43,063 bases of DNA, from NCBI RefSeq assembly GCF_003997935.1, contig NZ_RZQL01000024.1, positions 1 through 43,063 of the forward strand, written 5' to 3'. Origin of the DNA: Mesorhizobium sp. M7A.F.Ca.US.006.01.1.1. GTDB lineage: Bacteria > Pseudomonadota > Alphaproteobacteria > Rhizobiales > Rhizobiaceae. Below the pieces are notes generated by a model, which ran no database searches, had not been told where the DNA came from, and saw only the letters and a program-made list of their open reading frames with translations. This document shows positions 33,455 to 43,063 of the stretch, one piece after another (position 1 is the stretch's first letter; the number at the start of each line of letters is the position of its first letter). The position numbers were made by a program, and so were the translations under genes.

Positions 33455-33946
33455 TTACCGCTCGATTTCGATCGGTGTGCCATCGGCCACCAGCGCCCAG
33501 ATTTCGTCCATGTCGGAGTCCGTAACCGCAATGCAGCCGTCGGTCCAGTCGACCAATTGAAGCAGCCAGCCCCACCAGCCATAACCATTCGGTTGGCCGT
33601 GGATCATGATCATGCCGCCCGCGTCGACATTGCGCGCCTTGGCGGCGGCCTCATCATCGGCATTGGGATACGAAATATGGATCGATCTGTGCGCGATGCT
33701 GTTCGGGTTGCGCCAGTCGAGGACATAGTTCCCCTCGGGCGTGCGTTGATCGCCCTCCTGGTGCTTGTGCCCGACAGGGTCGCCGCCGAGCGCGATGCCG
33801 TAGTTTCGCAGGACCTTGCCGTCTCCGATCAGCTCCAGCCGGCGTTCGGCCTTGTGGACACGCACCAAGTCCGCCTTCTCGCCGGCAAAGGCCGGGAGTG
33901 CCGCGATCATCAATGCGCAAATAGCCCGGAAGATTGTCAGTCGCAT
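33455..33946 (-). CDS. L,D-transpeptidase (YkuD) family protein
   Basis: A 163-residue exported protein with a signal peptide (IFRAICALMIAALPAFAGEK). The YkuD catalytic region is the His116 motif MIMIHGQPNGYGWW and Cys138 in WTDGCIAVTDSDMDEIW. It has no extra peptidoglycan-binding domain, so it is a small ErfK-type enzyme that would cross-link or modify peptidoglycan in the periplasm. Its stop is three bases before the DUF983 start, and the cox terminator is just upstream. Its place inside an oxidase cluster is odd. Confidence 0.9.
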   Translation of the reverse strand: MRLTIFRAICALMIAALPAFAGEKADLVRVHKAERRLELIGDGKVLRNYGIALGGDPVGHKHQEGDQRTPEGNYVLDWRNPNSIAHRSIHISYPNADDEAAAKARNVDAGGMIMIHGQPNGYGWWGWLLQLVDWTDGCIAVTDSDMDEIWALVADGTPIEIER

Positions 33947-33983
33947 TGGCTATCGATCAGCAATCATTGCGCCAAAATGAAGA

Positions 33984-34009
33984 AGGCGGCCACGTTGCCG
34001 CGGCCGCCT
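33984..34009 (-). terminator. Intrinsic terminator after coxC
   Basis: On the minus strand AGGCGGCC (34009-34002) pairs with GGCCGCCT (33991-33984), followed by the T-rich TCTTCATTTTGG. It lies 28 bases after the coxC stop and would end the coxB-to-coxC transcript before the L,D-transpeptidase gene. Confidence 0.75.
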
Positions 34010-34036
34010 GCAGAAACGAAAATCCCCTTGGGCGGA

Positions 34037-34918
34037 TCAGTGACCTTCGATCACCGCGCCGACCGATCCCCAGACGTAGATCGAGGCGAACAGGAACAGC
34101 CAGACCACGTCGACGAAGTGCCAGTACCAGGCGGCCGCCTCGAAGCCGAAATGCTGTTTGGGGGTGAAATCACCCTTCATCGCCCGGATCAGGCAGACCA
34201 ACAGGAAGATGGTGCCGATGATGACATGGAAACCGTGGAAGCCGGTCGCCATGAAGAAGGTGGCGCCATAGATGGAATCCTTGAAGCCGAACGGAGCGTG
34301 CATGTACTCGTAGGCCTGCACCATGGTGAACAGCATGCCGAGGCCGACGGTCAGCACCAGGCCGTTGATCAGCCCCTTGCGGTCGCCGTGAAGAAGCGAA
34401 TGGTGCGCCCAGGTCACCGTGGTGCCCGACAAGAGCAGGATGACGGTGTTGTAGAGCGGCAAATGGAAGGGATCGAGAACCTCCATGCCCTTCGGCGGCC
34501 AGACGCCACCAGTAAATGTGGCGCGCGCGTAGTTCTGTGCCTCACCGGCAAAAAGGCTGGCATCGAAATAGGCCCAGAACCAGGCAACGAAGAACATCAC
34601 CTCCGAGGCGATGAACATGATCATGCCATAGCGCAGGTGCAGCGACACGACCCGCGTATGATGACCCTCATGCGCTTCCTTGATCGTGTCCGACCACCAG
34701 GCGAACATGGTGTAAAGGACGATCACGAGGCCGATGAAGAACAGCCACGGATTGGCGATGTTGAAGCCGAAGATCGGGAACGACCCGCCCTTCAGATATT
34801 CCATCAGGGCGACACCGCCAAAGGCCATGACGAGCGCCCCTACCGAGCCTAGGAAAGGCCATGGGCTCGGGTCGACGAGATGATAGTCATGCTGTGGTTT
34901 TGCGTGCGCGTCTGCCAT
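34037..34918 (-). CDS. coxC: Cytochrome c oxidase subunit III
   Basis: A 293-residue membrane protein with seven helices. Recognisable segments are [26 protein letters not shown]-like [16 protein letters not shown], the [11 protein letters not shown] loop, [17 protein letters not shown], and the end [24 protein letters not shown]. It stabilises subunit I in the aa3-type oxidase. ATG 34918 is one base beyond the ctaG stop, and homology begins at [13 protein letters not shown]. Confidence 0.96.
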   Translation of the reverse strand: MADAHAKPQHDYHLVDPSPWPFLGSVGALVMAFGGVALMEYLKGGSFPIFGFNIANPWLFFIGLVIVLYTMFAWWSDTIKEAHEGHHTRVVSLHLRYGMIMFIASEVMFFVAWFWAYFDASLFAGEAQNYARATFTGGVWPPKGMEVLDPFHLPLYNTVILLLSGTTVTWAHHSLLHGDRKGLINGLVLTVGLGMLFTMVQAYEYMHAPFGFKDSIYGATFFMATGFHGFHVIIGTIFLLVCLIRAMKGDFTPKQHFGFEAAAWYWHFVDVVWLFLFASIYVWGSVGAVIEGH

Positions 34919-34919
34919 A

Positions 34920-35552
34920 TCAACCCCCGAGATTTGCTTCGGTATTCGAAATTGTCTTGCTGTTGCCATCGGCCGGCTCCGAGGAGGCGACCGGCTTGGT
35001 CTTCTCGACCGGGAACATCGTATAGGACAGCGTGATCGTCTTCACGTCCTTGAGCTCCGGCACATTGACGATGTCAGGGTCCACGTAGAACAGGACCGGC
35101 ATGTCCAGCGTCTCGCCGGGCTTCAGCGTGGTGTCGGTGAAGCAGAAGCACTCGACCTTGTTGAAATAGGGTCCCGCCAGCTCAGGCTGCACGTTGAAGG
35201 TGGCGCGGCCGGTCACGGGACGATCGAACTTGTTGGTCGCCTGATAGTGCGCCTGCACGGTCTCGCCGATCTTCATCGTCATCGAGCGCTGGACCGGCTG
35301 AAATTCCCACGGCACGCCGGCGATGTTGGCATCGAAGCGGACGGTGATCTCGCGGTCGAGCACGCGGCCGGCATACTGCTTCTCGGCACGTTGCGTCGTG
35401 CCGCCATAGCCGGTCGCCTGGCAAAACATCTTGTAGAGTGGCACCGCCGCATAGGCCATGCCGATCATGCCGGTGAAGAAGGCGAGGCAAACAGCCGCGA
35501 CGATGACGTTGCTGTTCTTGCCCGCCGCTTTCCTGGACGTCTCGACGCTCAT
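34920..35552 (-). CDS. ctaG: Cytochrome c oxidase assembly protein CtaG (Cox11)
   Basis: A 210-residue Cox11 protein that delivers copper to the CuB site of CoxA. One N-terminal helix ([36 protein letters not shown]) leads to a periplasmic beta domain. The copper-binding [13 protein letters not shown] motif is present, as are [17 protein letters not shown] and YVDPDI. ATG 35552 overlaps the CoxF stop by one base, so translation is coupled. Confidence 0.96.
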   Translation of the reverse strand: MSVETSRKAAGKNSNVIVAAVCLAFFTGMIGMAYAAVPLYKMFCQATGYGGTTQRAEKQYAGRVLDREITVRFDANIAGVPWEFQPVQRSMTMKIGETVQAHYQATNKFDRPVTGRATFNVQPELAGPYFNKVECFCFTDTTLKPGETLDMPVLFYVDPDIVNVPELKDVKTITLSYTMFPVEKTKPVASSEPADGNSKTISNTEANLGG

Positions 35553-35710
35553 CACATCGTGCCCAGATTGTGGCCGAACTTCACGATCGTCGCGATGTAG
35601 AAAATGACCACCAGCAGCGCCAGCGCCACGCCGATGGCGATGGAACGGCTGCGCTGCGCCTTCTTCTGACGCTCGGTCAACGTGACGGTCTCGAGCTTTT
35701 CCTCGATCAT
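35552..35710 (-). CDS. coxF: CoxF-like small membrane protein of the cox operon
   Basis: A 52-residue single-helix protein: a charged N-terminus ([21 protein letters not shown]) and one helix ([23 protein letters not shown]). The size, topology and place between heme o synthase and ctaG match the small CoxF protein of alphaproteobacterial cox operons. ATG 35710 is chosen over ATG 35716 because GGAG is then seven bases away. Its exact role is not known; it is thought to assist assembly. Confidence 0.85.
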   Translation of the reverse strand: MIEEKLETVTLTERQKKAQRSRSIAIGVALALLVVIFYIATIVKFGHNLGTM

Positions 35711-35712
35711 GG

Positions 35713-36657
35713 TCATGCTCCACCCATGGCTAGCGCGCGTTCGACAACGCTGTCGGCCAGATAGGCAGCGAAGATGGCGAAGAGATAAAGCAGGGAATAG
35801 GCGAACAGGGCCTTGGCCGGTTTCATGACGCGGTCATCGTCGGCCATGCCAAGCACTTTCCACGCGTACCAGACAAAACCGACCCCGAGCAGCAAGGCGG
35901 CCACGCCATAGAACGGCGTGGTGTAGCCAAGCATCCACGGCAGCACGCCAACCGGGGCAAGCACCAGCGCATAGGCGAATATTTGGCGGCGGGTCGAAGC
36001 GTGGCCGGCGACGTTGGGCATCATCGGAATGCCGGCCTTGGCGTAGTCCTCGGACTTGAACAGCGCCAACGCCCAGAAATGCGGCGGCGTCCACAGGAAG
36101 ATGATCAGGAACAGGACAATGCTCTCGAGGCTGACCGTCCCGGTCACCGCTGCCCAGCCGATCACCGGCGGAATGGCACCGGCGGCCCCGCCGATGACGA
36201 TGTTCTGCGGCGTCCAGCGCTTCAGCCACATCGTATAGACGACGGCGTAGAAAAAGATGGTGAAGGCCAGCAGCGTCGCCGCCAGCCAGTTGACCAGCAC
36301 GCCGAGCGTCATCACCGACAGCACCGACAGCACTAGCCCGAAGGTCAGCGCTTCGTGCGGCTGGATGCGACCGGCCGGGACCGGGCGGCTGGCGGTCCTG
36401 GTCATCACGGCATCGATGTCGGCATCGTACCACATGTTGAGCGCGCCGGAGGCGCCAGCACCTATCGCAATAGCCAGGATGGCGATCACCGCCAGCAGAG
36501 GATTGATGGTCACGGGTGCGGCGACCAGGCCGACAAAGGCGGTGAACACCACAAGCGACATGACGCGCGGCTTCAGCAGCGCGAAGAAATCGCCCGCCGT
36601 CGCTTCCGACATGCGAAAGCCCGCTTCGTCAATCAATGGGTCGTCGACAAGGGCCAT
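35713..36657 (-). CDS. ctaB: Protoheme IX farnesyltransferase (heme o synthase)
   Basis: A 314-residue UbiA-family prenyltransferase with about nine helices. The first aspartate-rich motif is [26 protein letters not shown]; the second active region is [28 protein letters not shown]. It farnesylates heme b to heme o, the precursor of heme a for CoxA. It ends two bases before the CoxF start. A strong hairpin separates it from coxA upstream. Confidence 0.96.
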   Translation of the reverse strand: MALVDDPLIDEAGFRMSEATAGDFFALLKPRVMSLVVFTAFVGLVAAPVTINPLLAVIAILAIAIGAGASGALNMWYDADIDAVMTRTASRPVPAGRIQPHEALTFGLVLSVLSVMTLGVLVNWLAATLLAFTIFFYAVVYTMWLKRWTPQNIVIGGAAGAIPPVIGWAAVTGTVSLESIVLFLIIFLWTPPHFWALALFKSEDYAKAGIPMMPNVAGHASTRRQIFAYALVLAPVGVLPWMLGYTTPFYGVAALLLGVGFVWYAWKVLGMADDDRVMKPAKALFAYSLLYLFAIFAAYLADSVVERALAMGGA

Positions 36658-36685
36658 GCGTACTTAAGTCCATCATCCGTTGGCC

Positions 36686-36711
36686 GAAACCGCCGGCGGA
36701 CCGGCGGTTTC
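36686..36711 (-). terminator. Strong hairpin between coxA and ctaB
   Basis: GAAACCGCCGG (36686-36696) pairs perfectly with CCGGCGGTTTC (36701-36711), 11 bp with a four-base loop. It starts 22 bases after the coxA stop. A short T-stretch is inside the stem, but no T-run follows, so partial termination or RNA processing between structural and assembly genes is likely. Confidence 0.65.
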
Positions 36712-36732
36712 GTATTCGAGCGGGCAGCAGCC

Positions 36733-38400
<1,668 letters not shown>

Positions 38401-38423
38401 CTAAATCTTGCTAACCCGCGGCA

Positions 38424-39332
38424 TCAGTTGCCGGCGGCCGCTACCTTGTTCTGGCCGTCGACCTCGGCCATCAGCGTCTTGTTGGCGCCGGACAGATCGG
38501 TCTTGGCCGCCGCCAGCCAGGTCTTGAACTGCGCATCGGAGACGACACGGATGGCGATCGGCATGAAGGCATGGTCCTTGCCGCAGAGCTGCGAGCACTG
38601 GCCGTAAAAAATACCTTCCTTCTCCGCCTTGAACCAGGTCTCGTTGGTGCGGCCCGGAACGGCGTCGATCTTGATGCCGAACGACGGCATGGCAAAGGAG
38701 TGGATCACGTCGGTCGCGGTGACGAGCACCCGGGTCATGGTGTTGACCGGCACCACCAGTTCGTTGTCGACGGCCAGCAGGCGCGGATAGACCTTGCGGT
38801 CCTCCTTGCCGGCAGCGGCGCGTTCGGTGTCCTGGAGGATCGCGGAGTTGAAAGAGAGCGTGTTGTCGGTCTGGTACTCGTAGTCCCAGTTCCACTGGTT
38901 GCCGGTCGCCTTGACGGTCAGCTTTGCTTCTTCCGGCGGCGTGTATTGCGCGGTCAGCAGTTGGAACGAGGGAATGGCGATGAGGAGCAGGATGACGACT
39001 GGCCCGATCGTCCAGATCAACTCGATCCACGTGTTGTGGCTGGTCTTGGACGGAACCGGGTTGGCGCTCGCGCGGAATCTGACGATGCAGTAGGCGAGCA
39101 GAAGCAGCACCAAGATGGTGATCGGGACGATGAACCACATCGTGTAGTTTCCGAACCACTCGATCTGCCGCATCATGTCGGTCGCCGGCGCCTGGAAGGT
39201 AGTCTCCCAGTTCTTGGGCTGGTCGGCATGGGCGGACGCGCCGGCGAAAAACGTGATAGCGGCACAAGCACTTAGAAACTTGGCACTTGCTGGAACCTTG
39301 GCGTTTGCCAGGAAATTTCTCATCGCCCTCAT
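38424..39332 (-). CDS. coxB: Cytochrome c oxidase subunit II
   Basis: A 302-residue protein with a signal peptide (residues about 8-35, AITFFAGASAHADQ), two membrane helices, and a periplasmic CuA cupredoxin domain. CuA ligands lie in VIHSFAMPSFG and in FYGQCSQLCGKDHAFMPI. The aromatic electron-entry patch is QWNWDYEYQ. It accepts electrons from cytochrome c. ATG 39332 has GGGAG upstream, better than ATG 39323 or the longer frame to 39440. Confidence 0.96.
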   Translation of the reverse strand: MRAMRNFLANAKVPASAKFLSACAAITFFAGASAHADQPKNWETTFQAPATDMMRQIEWFGNYTMWFIVPITILVLLLLAYCIVRFRASANPVPSKTSHNTWIELIWTIGPVVILLLIAIPSFQLLTAQYTPPEEAKLTVKATGNQWNWDYEYQTDNTLSFNSAILQDTERAAAGKEDRKVYPRLLAVDNELVVPVNTMTRVLVTATDVIHSFAMPSFGIKIDAVPGRTNETWFKAEKEGIFYGQCSQLCGKDHAFMPIAIRVVSDAQFKTWLAAAKTDLSGANKTLMAEVDGQNKVAAAGN

Positions 39333-39699
39333 CGTCTCCCAGTTCCTCGCTGTGGTACCCACGAGAATAACGAACAATGCCGGGACGGGAATCCCGACAG
39401 TTTCAAGCTGGTTCAAACCATACTCTTTTTCCCTCCGCAAGAAAGGAGCGGACGAAACCGTGCGGCATTTTTGCGCGCAAGCCCGGATGTGCCTTTGGAG
39501 GCAGCCGCGGCAGCCCCGAATTGCCTACATTGAGCCGACAGCGGCATTCCCGCGGGCCGCACGTGCCGAACGTCGCAATTCGGGCGAAATTGGCAGGGAA
39601 AAGCGCCGTATTGGCTTTTTCGGGGCAGACCTGGTGCGGTCTCGTCCTTTACTTGGCTTTGGCGCGGCTTAAAGTGCCGTGATTCGCAATGGAGCCGTC
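39333..39699. other. Divergent promoter region between coxB and ialB-like gene
   Basis: About 367 bases without a supported gene. It must hold promoters for the cox operon and the IalB-like gene. I note a short dyad CGGGA-A-TCCCG near 39385-39397. There is also a 10-bp inverted repeat, CCCGAATTGC (39515-39524) with GCAATTCGGG (39575-39584). Repeats of this size are expected by chance, and no promoter boxes are clear. Confidence 0.4.
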
Positions 39700-40254
39700 A
39701 TGAATTACTGGCTTTCGAGAAACTCTCGGTTTTCGAGAAACTGGGCGAAGGTCATCTTTTTCGCCGCCCTGTCTGGCATCGGCTTGTCCGCGATCGTGTC
39801 CGGCACGGCGAACGCCGCGCAGCCGAGCGGTACCGTGCGCTCGACGCATGGCGCATGGTCGATCATCTGCGACACGCCGGCCGGTGCAACCTCGGAACAA
39901 TGCGTGATGATGCAGAACGTCGTCGCCGAGGACCGTCCGGAGATGGGACTGTCGGTCGTGGTGCTGCGCACCGCCGACAACAAGGCGGAGATCCTGCGCG
40001 TGCTGGCGCCGCTCGGCGTGCTCTTGCCCAACGGGCTCGGCCTCAATGTCGACGGCAAGGATATCGGCCGCGCCTATTTCGTGCGCTGCTTCCAGGACGG
40101 CTGCTATGCCGAGGTTATCCTCGAAAAGCCGCTTCTCGACACGCTGAAGACCGGCACGTCGGCCACCTTCATCGTCTTCCAGACCCCGGAAGAAGGCATC
40201 GGCATCCCGGTCGACCTCAAGGGTTTTGCCGACGGCTTCGCCGCCCTCCCCTGA
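39700..40254 (+). CDS. Invasion-associated locus B (IalB) family protein
   Basis: A 184-residue exported protein of the IalB family, named after a Bartonella invasion protein but widespread in rhizobia. A signal peptide covers about residues 1-38 (KVIFFAALSGIGLSAIVSGTANAAQ). The mature domain has THGAWSIICDTPAG, CVMMQNVV, LGVLLPNGLGLNVDGKDIGRAYFVRCFQDGCYAEV. Paired cysteines suggest disulfides. An 18-base repeat in the first codons gives SRNSRFSRN. ATG 39700 has GGAG six bases upstream. Confidence 0.9.
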   Translation: MNYWLSRNSRFSRNWAKVIFFAALSGIGLSAIVSGTANAAQPSGTVRSTHGAWSIICDTPAGATSEQCVMMQNVVAEDRPEMGLSVVVLRTADNKAEILRVLAPLGVLLPNGLGLNVDGKDIGRAYFVRCFQDGCYAEVILEKPLLDTLKTGTSATFIVFQTPEEGIGIPVDLKGFADGFAALP

Positions 40255-40411
40255 AAAACTGGCGACATCACCGGCTTCATCAACCAGAAGTGACGTCGAC
40301 GGGCTGCTGGCAAACCGCTTTTGTCTTCACAATGCGGCCGAGCGATTGTCTCGGCGCGCCTTCGCGCCTACATCGTGGCAAAGACCCATTCCTCCTGTGA
40401 ACGGACGCGCC

Positions 40412-41824
40412 ATGAACAGCCTGATCGGCCAATTCGACATTTCAGACGATCGCATCAAGCAGATCGTCGCGGAGACCATCAACGGCGCCGATGACGGTGA
40501 GCTGTTCCTCGAATACAGCGAGAGCGAAGCGCTGATGTTCGACAATGGCCGGCTGAAGACCGCCAACTTCAACACCGACCAGGGCTTTGGCCTGCGCGCA
40601 GTTGCCGGCGAAGCCAGCGGCTATGCTCATTCCAGCGATCTGTCCGAGGCCTCGCTGCTACGCGCGGCCGACGCGGTGTCAACCGTCAAGGGCGGCTATT
40701 CCGGCACGCTAGCCGCAGCACCCGCACGCACCAACCGCCATCTCTATGGCGAAGAGAACCCGATTCCCTCGCCCTCCTTCGAGGCCAAGGCAAAGCTCTT
40801 GCAGGAAATCGACGCCTGGCTGCGCGCCGAGGATCCGCGCGTGCGGCAGGTTTCGGCATCGCTCGCCGCCTCATGGCAGCATGTCGAGATCGTGCGCGCC
40901 GACGGCCAAATGGTGCGCGACATCCGCCCGCTGGTCCGCATCAACGTCTCCGTCGTGGTCGGCAATGGCGACCGCCAGGAGAGCGGCTCCTACGGCATGG
41001 GCGGCCGCAAGGCGTTTGGCGAATTCCTGGTCGAGGACAGCTGGAAGCACGCCGCCAAGGAGGCGCTCAGGCAAGCCCTGGTCAATCTCGAGGCCATACC
41101 GGCGCCGGCCGGCACTTTCGACATCGTCTTGTCCAGCGGCTGGCCGGGCGTCATGCTGCACGAGGCCGTCGGCCATGGGCTGGAAGGCGATTTCAACCGC
41201 AAGAAGACCTCGGCCTTCGCCGGCCTGCTCGGCCAGCAGGTCGCCGCCAAGGGGGTCACCGTCGTCGACGACGGCACGATGCCCGAGCGGCGCGGCTCGC
41301 TCACCGTCGATGATGAGGGCACGCCTTCGGCCCGCAATGTGCTGATCGAGGACGGCAAGCTGGTCGGCTACATGCAGGATCGCCAGAACGCCCGGCTGAT
41401 GGGCATGAATGCGACCGGCAACGGCCGCCGCGAAGGCTACGCCCACCAGCCGATGCCGCGCATGACCAACACCTATATGACGGCGGGCGACATGGAGCCA
41501 GACGAAATCATCGCCTCGGTCAAGAACGGCATCTATGCCGTCTCCTTCGGTGGCGGCCAGGTCGACATCACCTCGGGCAAATTCGTGTTCGGCTGCACCG
41601 AGGCCTACATGATCGAGAACGGCAAGGTGACGCAGCCGATCAAGGGCGCGATGCTGATCGGCAACGGTCCGGACGCCATGCACCGCGTCTCGATGATAGG
41701 CAACGACATGAAGCTCGACACCGGCATCGGCATGTGCGGCAAGGCTGGACAAGGCGTCCCGGTCGGTGTCGGCCAGCCGCATTTGAGGATGAACCAGATG
41801 ACGGTGGGCGGCACGCGGGTTTGA
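40412..41824 (+). CDS. tldD: Metalloprotease TldD
   Basis: A 470-residue TldD protein, the metal-bearing half of the TldD/TldE protease that works on small peptides. The HExxxH motif is HEAVGHGLEGD near residue 250. Other conserved parts are DNGRLKTANFNTDQGFGLRAV, GGRKAFGEFL and the end KAGQGVPVGVGQPHLRMNQMTVGGTR. TldE/PmbA is not in the window. ATG 40412 starts the homology; the longer frame to 40226 reads through the IalB end. Confidence 0.95.
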   Translation: MNSLIGQFDISDDRIKQIVAETINGADDGELFLEYSESEALMFDNGRLKTANFNTDQGFGLRAVAGEASGYAHSSDLSEASLLRAADAVSTVKGGYSGTLAAAPARTNRHLYGEENPIPSPSFEAKAKLLQEIDAWLRAEDPRVRQVSASLAASWQHVEIVRADGQMVRDIRPLVRINVSVVVGNGDRQESGSYGMGGRKAFGEFLVEDSWKHAAKEALRQALVNLEAIPAPAGTFDIVLSSGWPGVMLHEAVGHGLEGDFNRKKTSAFAGLLGQQVAAKGVTVVDDGTMPERRGSLTVDDEGTPSARNVLIEDGKLVGYMQDRQNARLMGMNATGNGRREGYAHQPMPRMTNTYMTAGDMEPDEIIASVKNGIYAVSFGGGQVDITSGKFVFGCTEAYMIENGKVTQPIKGAMLIGNGPDAMHRVSMIGNDMKLDTGIGMCGKAGQGVPVGVGQPHLRMNQMTVGGTRV

Positions 41825-41915
41825 GGTCGTCATGGGGCGTATTTTATCGGGACGGGCTATGCTTGCGATTTTAAGCCTGAATCCTGTCGGTACCTTGAAG
41901 TGAACACAATCCACG

Positions 41916-41930
41916 TTAGGAAATTGTTAA
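41916..41930. promoter_or_regulatory. CtrA-like box upstream of the transglutaminase-like peptidase
   Basis: TTAG-n7-TTAA (41916-41919, 41927-41930) matches the CtrA consensus TTAA-n7-TTAA at seven of eight defined bases. It lies 72 bases upstream of the next start. It is a candidate only; CtrA binding has not been shown here. Confidence 0.4.
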
Positions 41931-42001
41931 GTGATTGACTGCCTGGGCTGCTGTTTCCGCACGAACGCAGTGCCGGCCCTCTGGTTGCGGTGGTGTTGGC
42001 A

Positions 42002-42658
42002 ATGCGGCGTTCCCCCGGCGTTCTGACCTCCTCTCTCCTGCTTGGCTTCGTTTCGTTGATTGGCGCGACATCGCTGCAAGCCAGCCCGGCGGCGGCACAA
42101 TCGACATTGTTCAAGTCGCGATTGACGGAATCTGCCGCCGTTGGTGGAAGCACCAGCGTCCCCTACGGCTGGATCGATTTCTGCCATCGCCGGCCAAAGG
42201 AGTGCAAGGTGCCCGCTCTGCCGGCCGCGAATATCAAGCTGACCGCGCAGAACCTGCGCATCCTCAAGCGGATAAACCAGAAGGCGAACAACGCCATCAA
42301 ACCCGTCAGCAATTTCGATCACTGGGGTACGATGGCGGATCACTGGGACTATCCGGTGGACGGCAAGGGCGACTGCAAGATCTACGCGCTCTACAAGCGC
42401 AAGCTTCTTCTGGAAGCGGGTTTCCCCCGGCAGGCGCTGCTGATGACCGTGGTGCGCGACTTGGACAATGAAGGCCACACCATTCTGACGGTGAAAACCG
42501 ACAAGGGCGATCTTGTCCTGGACAATCTGGTCAATGAGATCAGGCCCTGGAACGCGACGGGCTATTACTTCGTGAAACGCCAGTCGCAGCAGAACCCAAA
42601 CACCTGGGTGTCGATCAACCAACGCGGTGGCACGTCGAAACGACTGTCGCCAAGCTAG
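42002..42658 (+). CDS. Transglutaminase-like cysteine peptidase (BTLCP / DUF920, LapG-type)
   Basis: A 218-residue exported protein with a signal peptide (LTSSLLLGFVSLIGATSLQASPAAAQ). The catalytic triad is Cys125 in GKGDCKIYALYKR, His159 in EGHTILTV and Asp174 in LVLDNLVNEI. This family includes LapG, the periplasmic protease that releases a surface adhesin when c-di-GMP falls. No LapD or LapA gene is adjacent, so a LapG role is not shown. ATG 42002 is chosen over a GTG at 41990. Confidence 0.88.
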   Translation: MRRSPGVLTSSLLLGFVSLIGATSLQASPAAAQSTLFKSRLTESAAVGGSTSVPYGWIDFCHRRPKECKVPALPAANIKLTAQNLRILKRINQKANNAIKPVSNFDHWGTMADHWDYPVDGKGDCKIYALYKRKLLLEAGFPRQALLMTVVRDLDNEGHTILTVKTDKGDLVLDNLVNEIRPWNATGYYFVKRQSQQNPNTWVSINQRGGTSKRLSPS

Positions 42659-42675
42659 GAGCCGAAGCCGTCGGG

Positions 42676-43063
42676 TTACCGCCTCTTCTTCGGCTTCTCC
42701 AGCAGCGCCACCGCTTCGACATGCGGCGACCACAGGAACTGGTCGATCGGCGTCACGCTTTTCAGTGTGTATCCACCGTCGATGAGGATGCGCAGGTCGC
42801 GCGCGAGCGTCACCGGATTGCAGGACACCGCGGCGACGTACGGCACATCCGAGCGGGCAATCTGCTTCGACTGGTCCTCGGCACCGGCGCGTGGCGGATC
42901 GAACACCAGGCCGTCGAACGCATTCAACTCCTTGAACGTCAGCGGCCGGCGGAACAGGTCGCGGCGTTCGCCCGTCACCCGCTTCAGGCCAGTGGCGAAA
43001 CGCGATCCACGGTCGAGCGCAGAAAGGACTGGTGCATCACCCTCCACCGCATGGACTTCAGAC
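42676..43063 (-). CDS. 23S rRNA m5U methyltransferase family protein (TrmA/RlmD-like), N-terminus outside the window
   Basis: Only the C-terminal 129 residues are present; the frame is open to the window edge. It is the AdoMet-dependent uracil-C5 methyltransferase domain: GLVFDPPRAGAEDQSKQIA, the catalytic cysteine in VAAVSCNPVTLARDLRIL, and the end DQFLWSPHVEAVALLEK. Which RNA base it modifies cannot be told without the N-terminal part. It converges on the peptidase gene. Confidence 0.9.
   Translation of the reverse strand, partial: SEVHAVEGDAPVLSALDRGSRFATGLKRVTGERRDLFRRPLTFKELNAFDGLVFDPPRAGAEDQSKQIARSDVPYVAAVSCNPVTLARDLRILIDGGYTLKSVTPIDQFLWSPHVEAVALLEKPKKRR

Noticed and set aside
39515..39584. 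10-bp inverted repeat with 50-base spacing in the coxB/ialB-like intergenic.
   Set aside because: Several repeats of this length and spacing are expected by chance in 43 kb; no supporting context.

Overview
The window is a chromosomal segment of a GC-rich alphaproteobacterium. The best guess is Mesorhizobium or a close relative in the Phyllobacteriaceae/Rhizobiales. The reasons are a CcrM-type GANTC methyltransferase, the order coxB-coxA-ctaB-coxF-ctaG-coxC followed by DUF983, surf1, ispH, thrB and rnhA, the divergent pair mutY / DUF721-DsbA-smc, and an IalB-family protein. I see no insertion sequence, prophage, integrase or CRISPR array, so most of it is ordinary core genome.

Layout. Bases 1-3144 hold a truncated DUF1499 gene, an MBL-fold hydrolase divergent from bioY, a VOC protein and tRNA-Gln(UUG). 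Bases 3145-10860 are the most accessory part: a glycosyltransferase-25 domain fused to an O-antigen-ligase-like membrane domain, a PhyH dioxygenase, a LysR regulator divergent from an orphan Tat-exported oligopeptide-type binding protein, a VanZ-like membrane protein, and two tandem, related small genes of unknown function. Two near-identical 19-bp palindromes (5517-5535 and 9564-9582) lie in the non-coding stretches here. Bases 10858-17671 carry smc, a DsbA-like lipoprotein and the DUF721/DciA gene on the minus strand, with mutY and a HAD hydrolase on the plus strand. ccrM (minus) follows, then a second HAD hydrolase and a conserved lipoprotein.

From 20634 to 26842 a tightly packed plus-strand run encodes threonine synthase, an M16 peptidase, a RimJ-like acetyltransferase and a membrane PAS-GGDEF-EAL protein whose GGDEF signature is degenerate. 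YqgE (minus) faces a lone DsbD N-terminal-like protein, a 1-Cys peroxiredoxin and a DUF2938 membrane protein. From 39332 down to about 29562 a long minus-strand block makes and assembles the aa3-type cytochrome c oxidase (CoxB, CoxA, heme o synthase, CoxF, Cox11, CoxC, DUF983, SURF1) and continues into ispH, thrB and rnhA. An L,D-transpeptidase gene and a strong terminator sit between coxC and DUF983. The right end has IalB, TldD and a transglutaminase-like cysteine peptidase on the plus strand, and the C-terminal part of a TrmA/RlmD-family RNA methyltransferase cut by the window edge.

The items most worth following are the tandem small-protein pair at 10380-10775, the GT25-ligase fusion, the shared 19-bp palindrome, and the structured convergent intergenic next to ccrM. 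All identifications come from reading the sequence; no database search was run.
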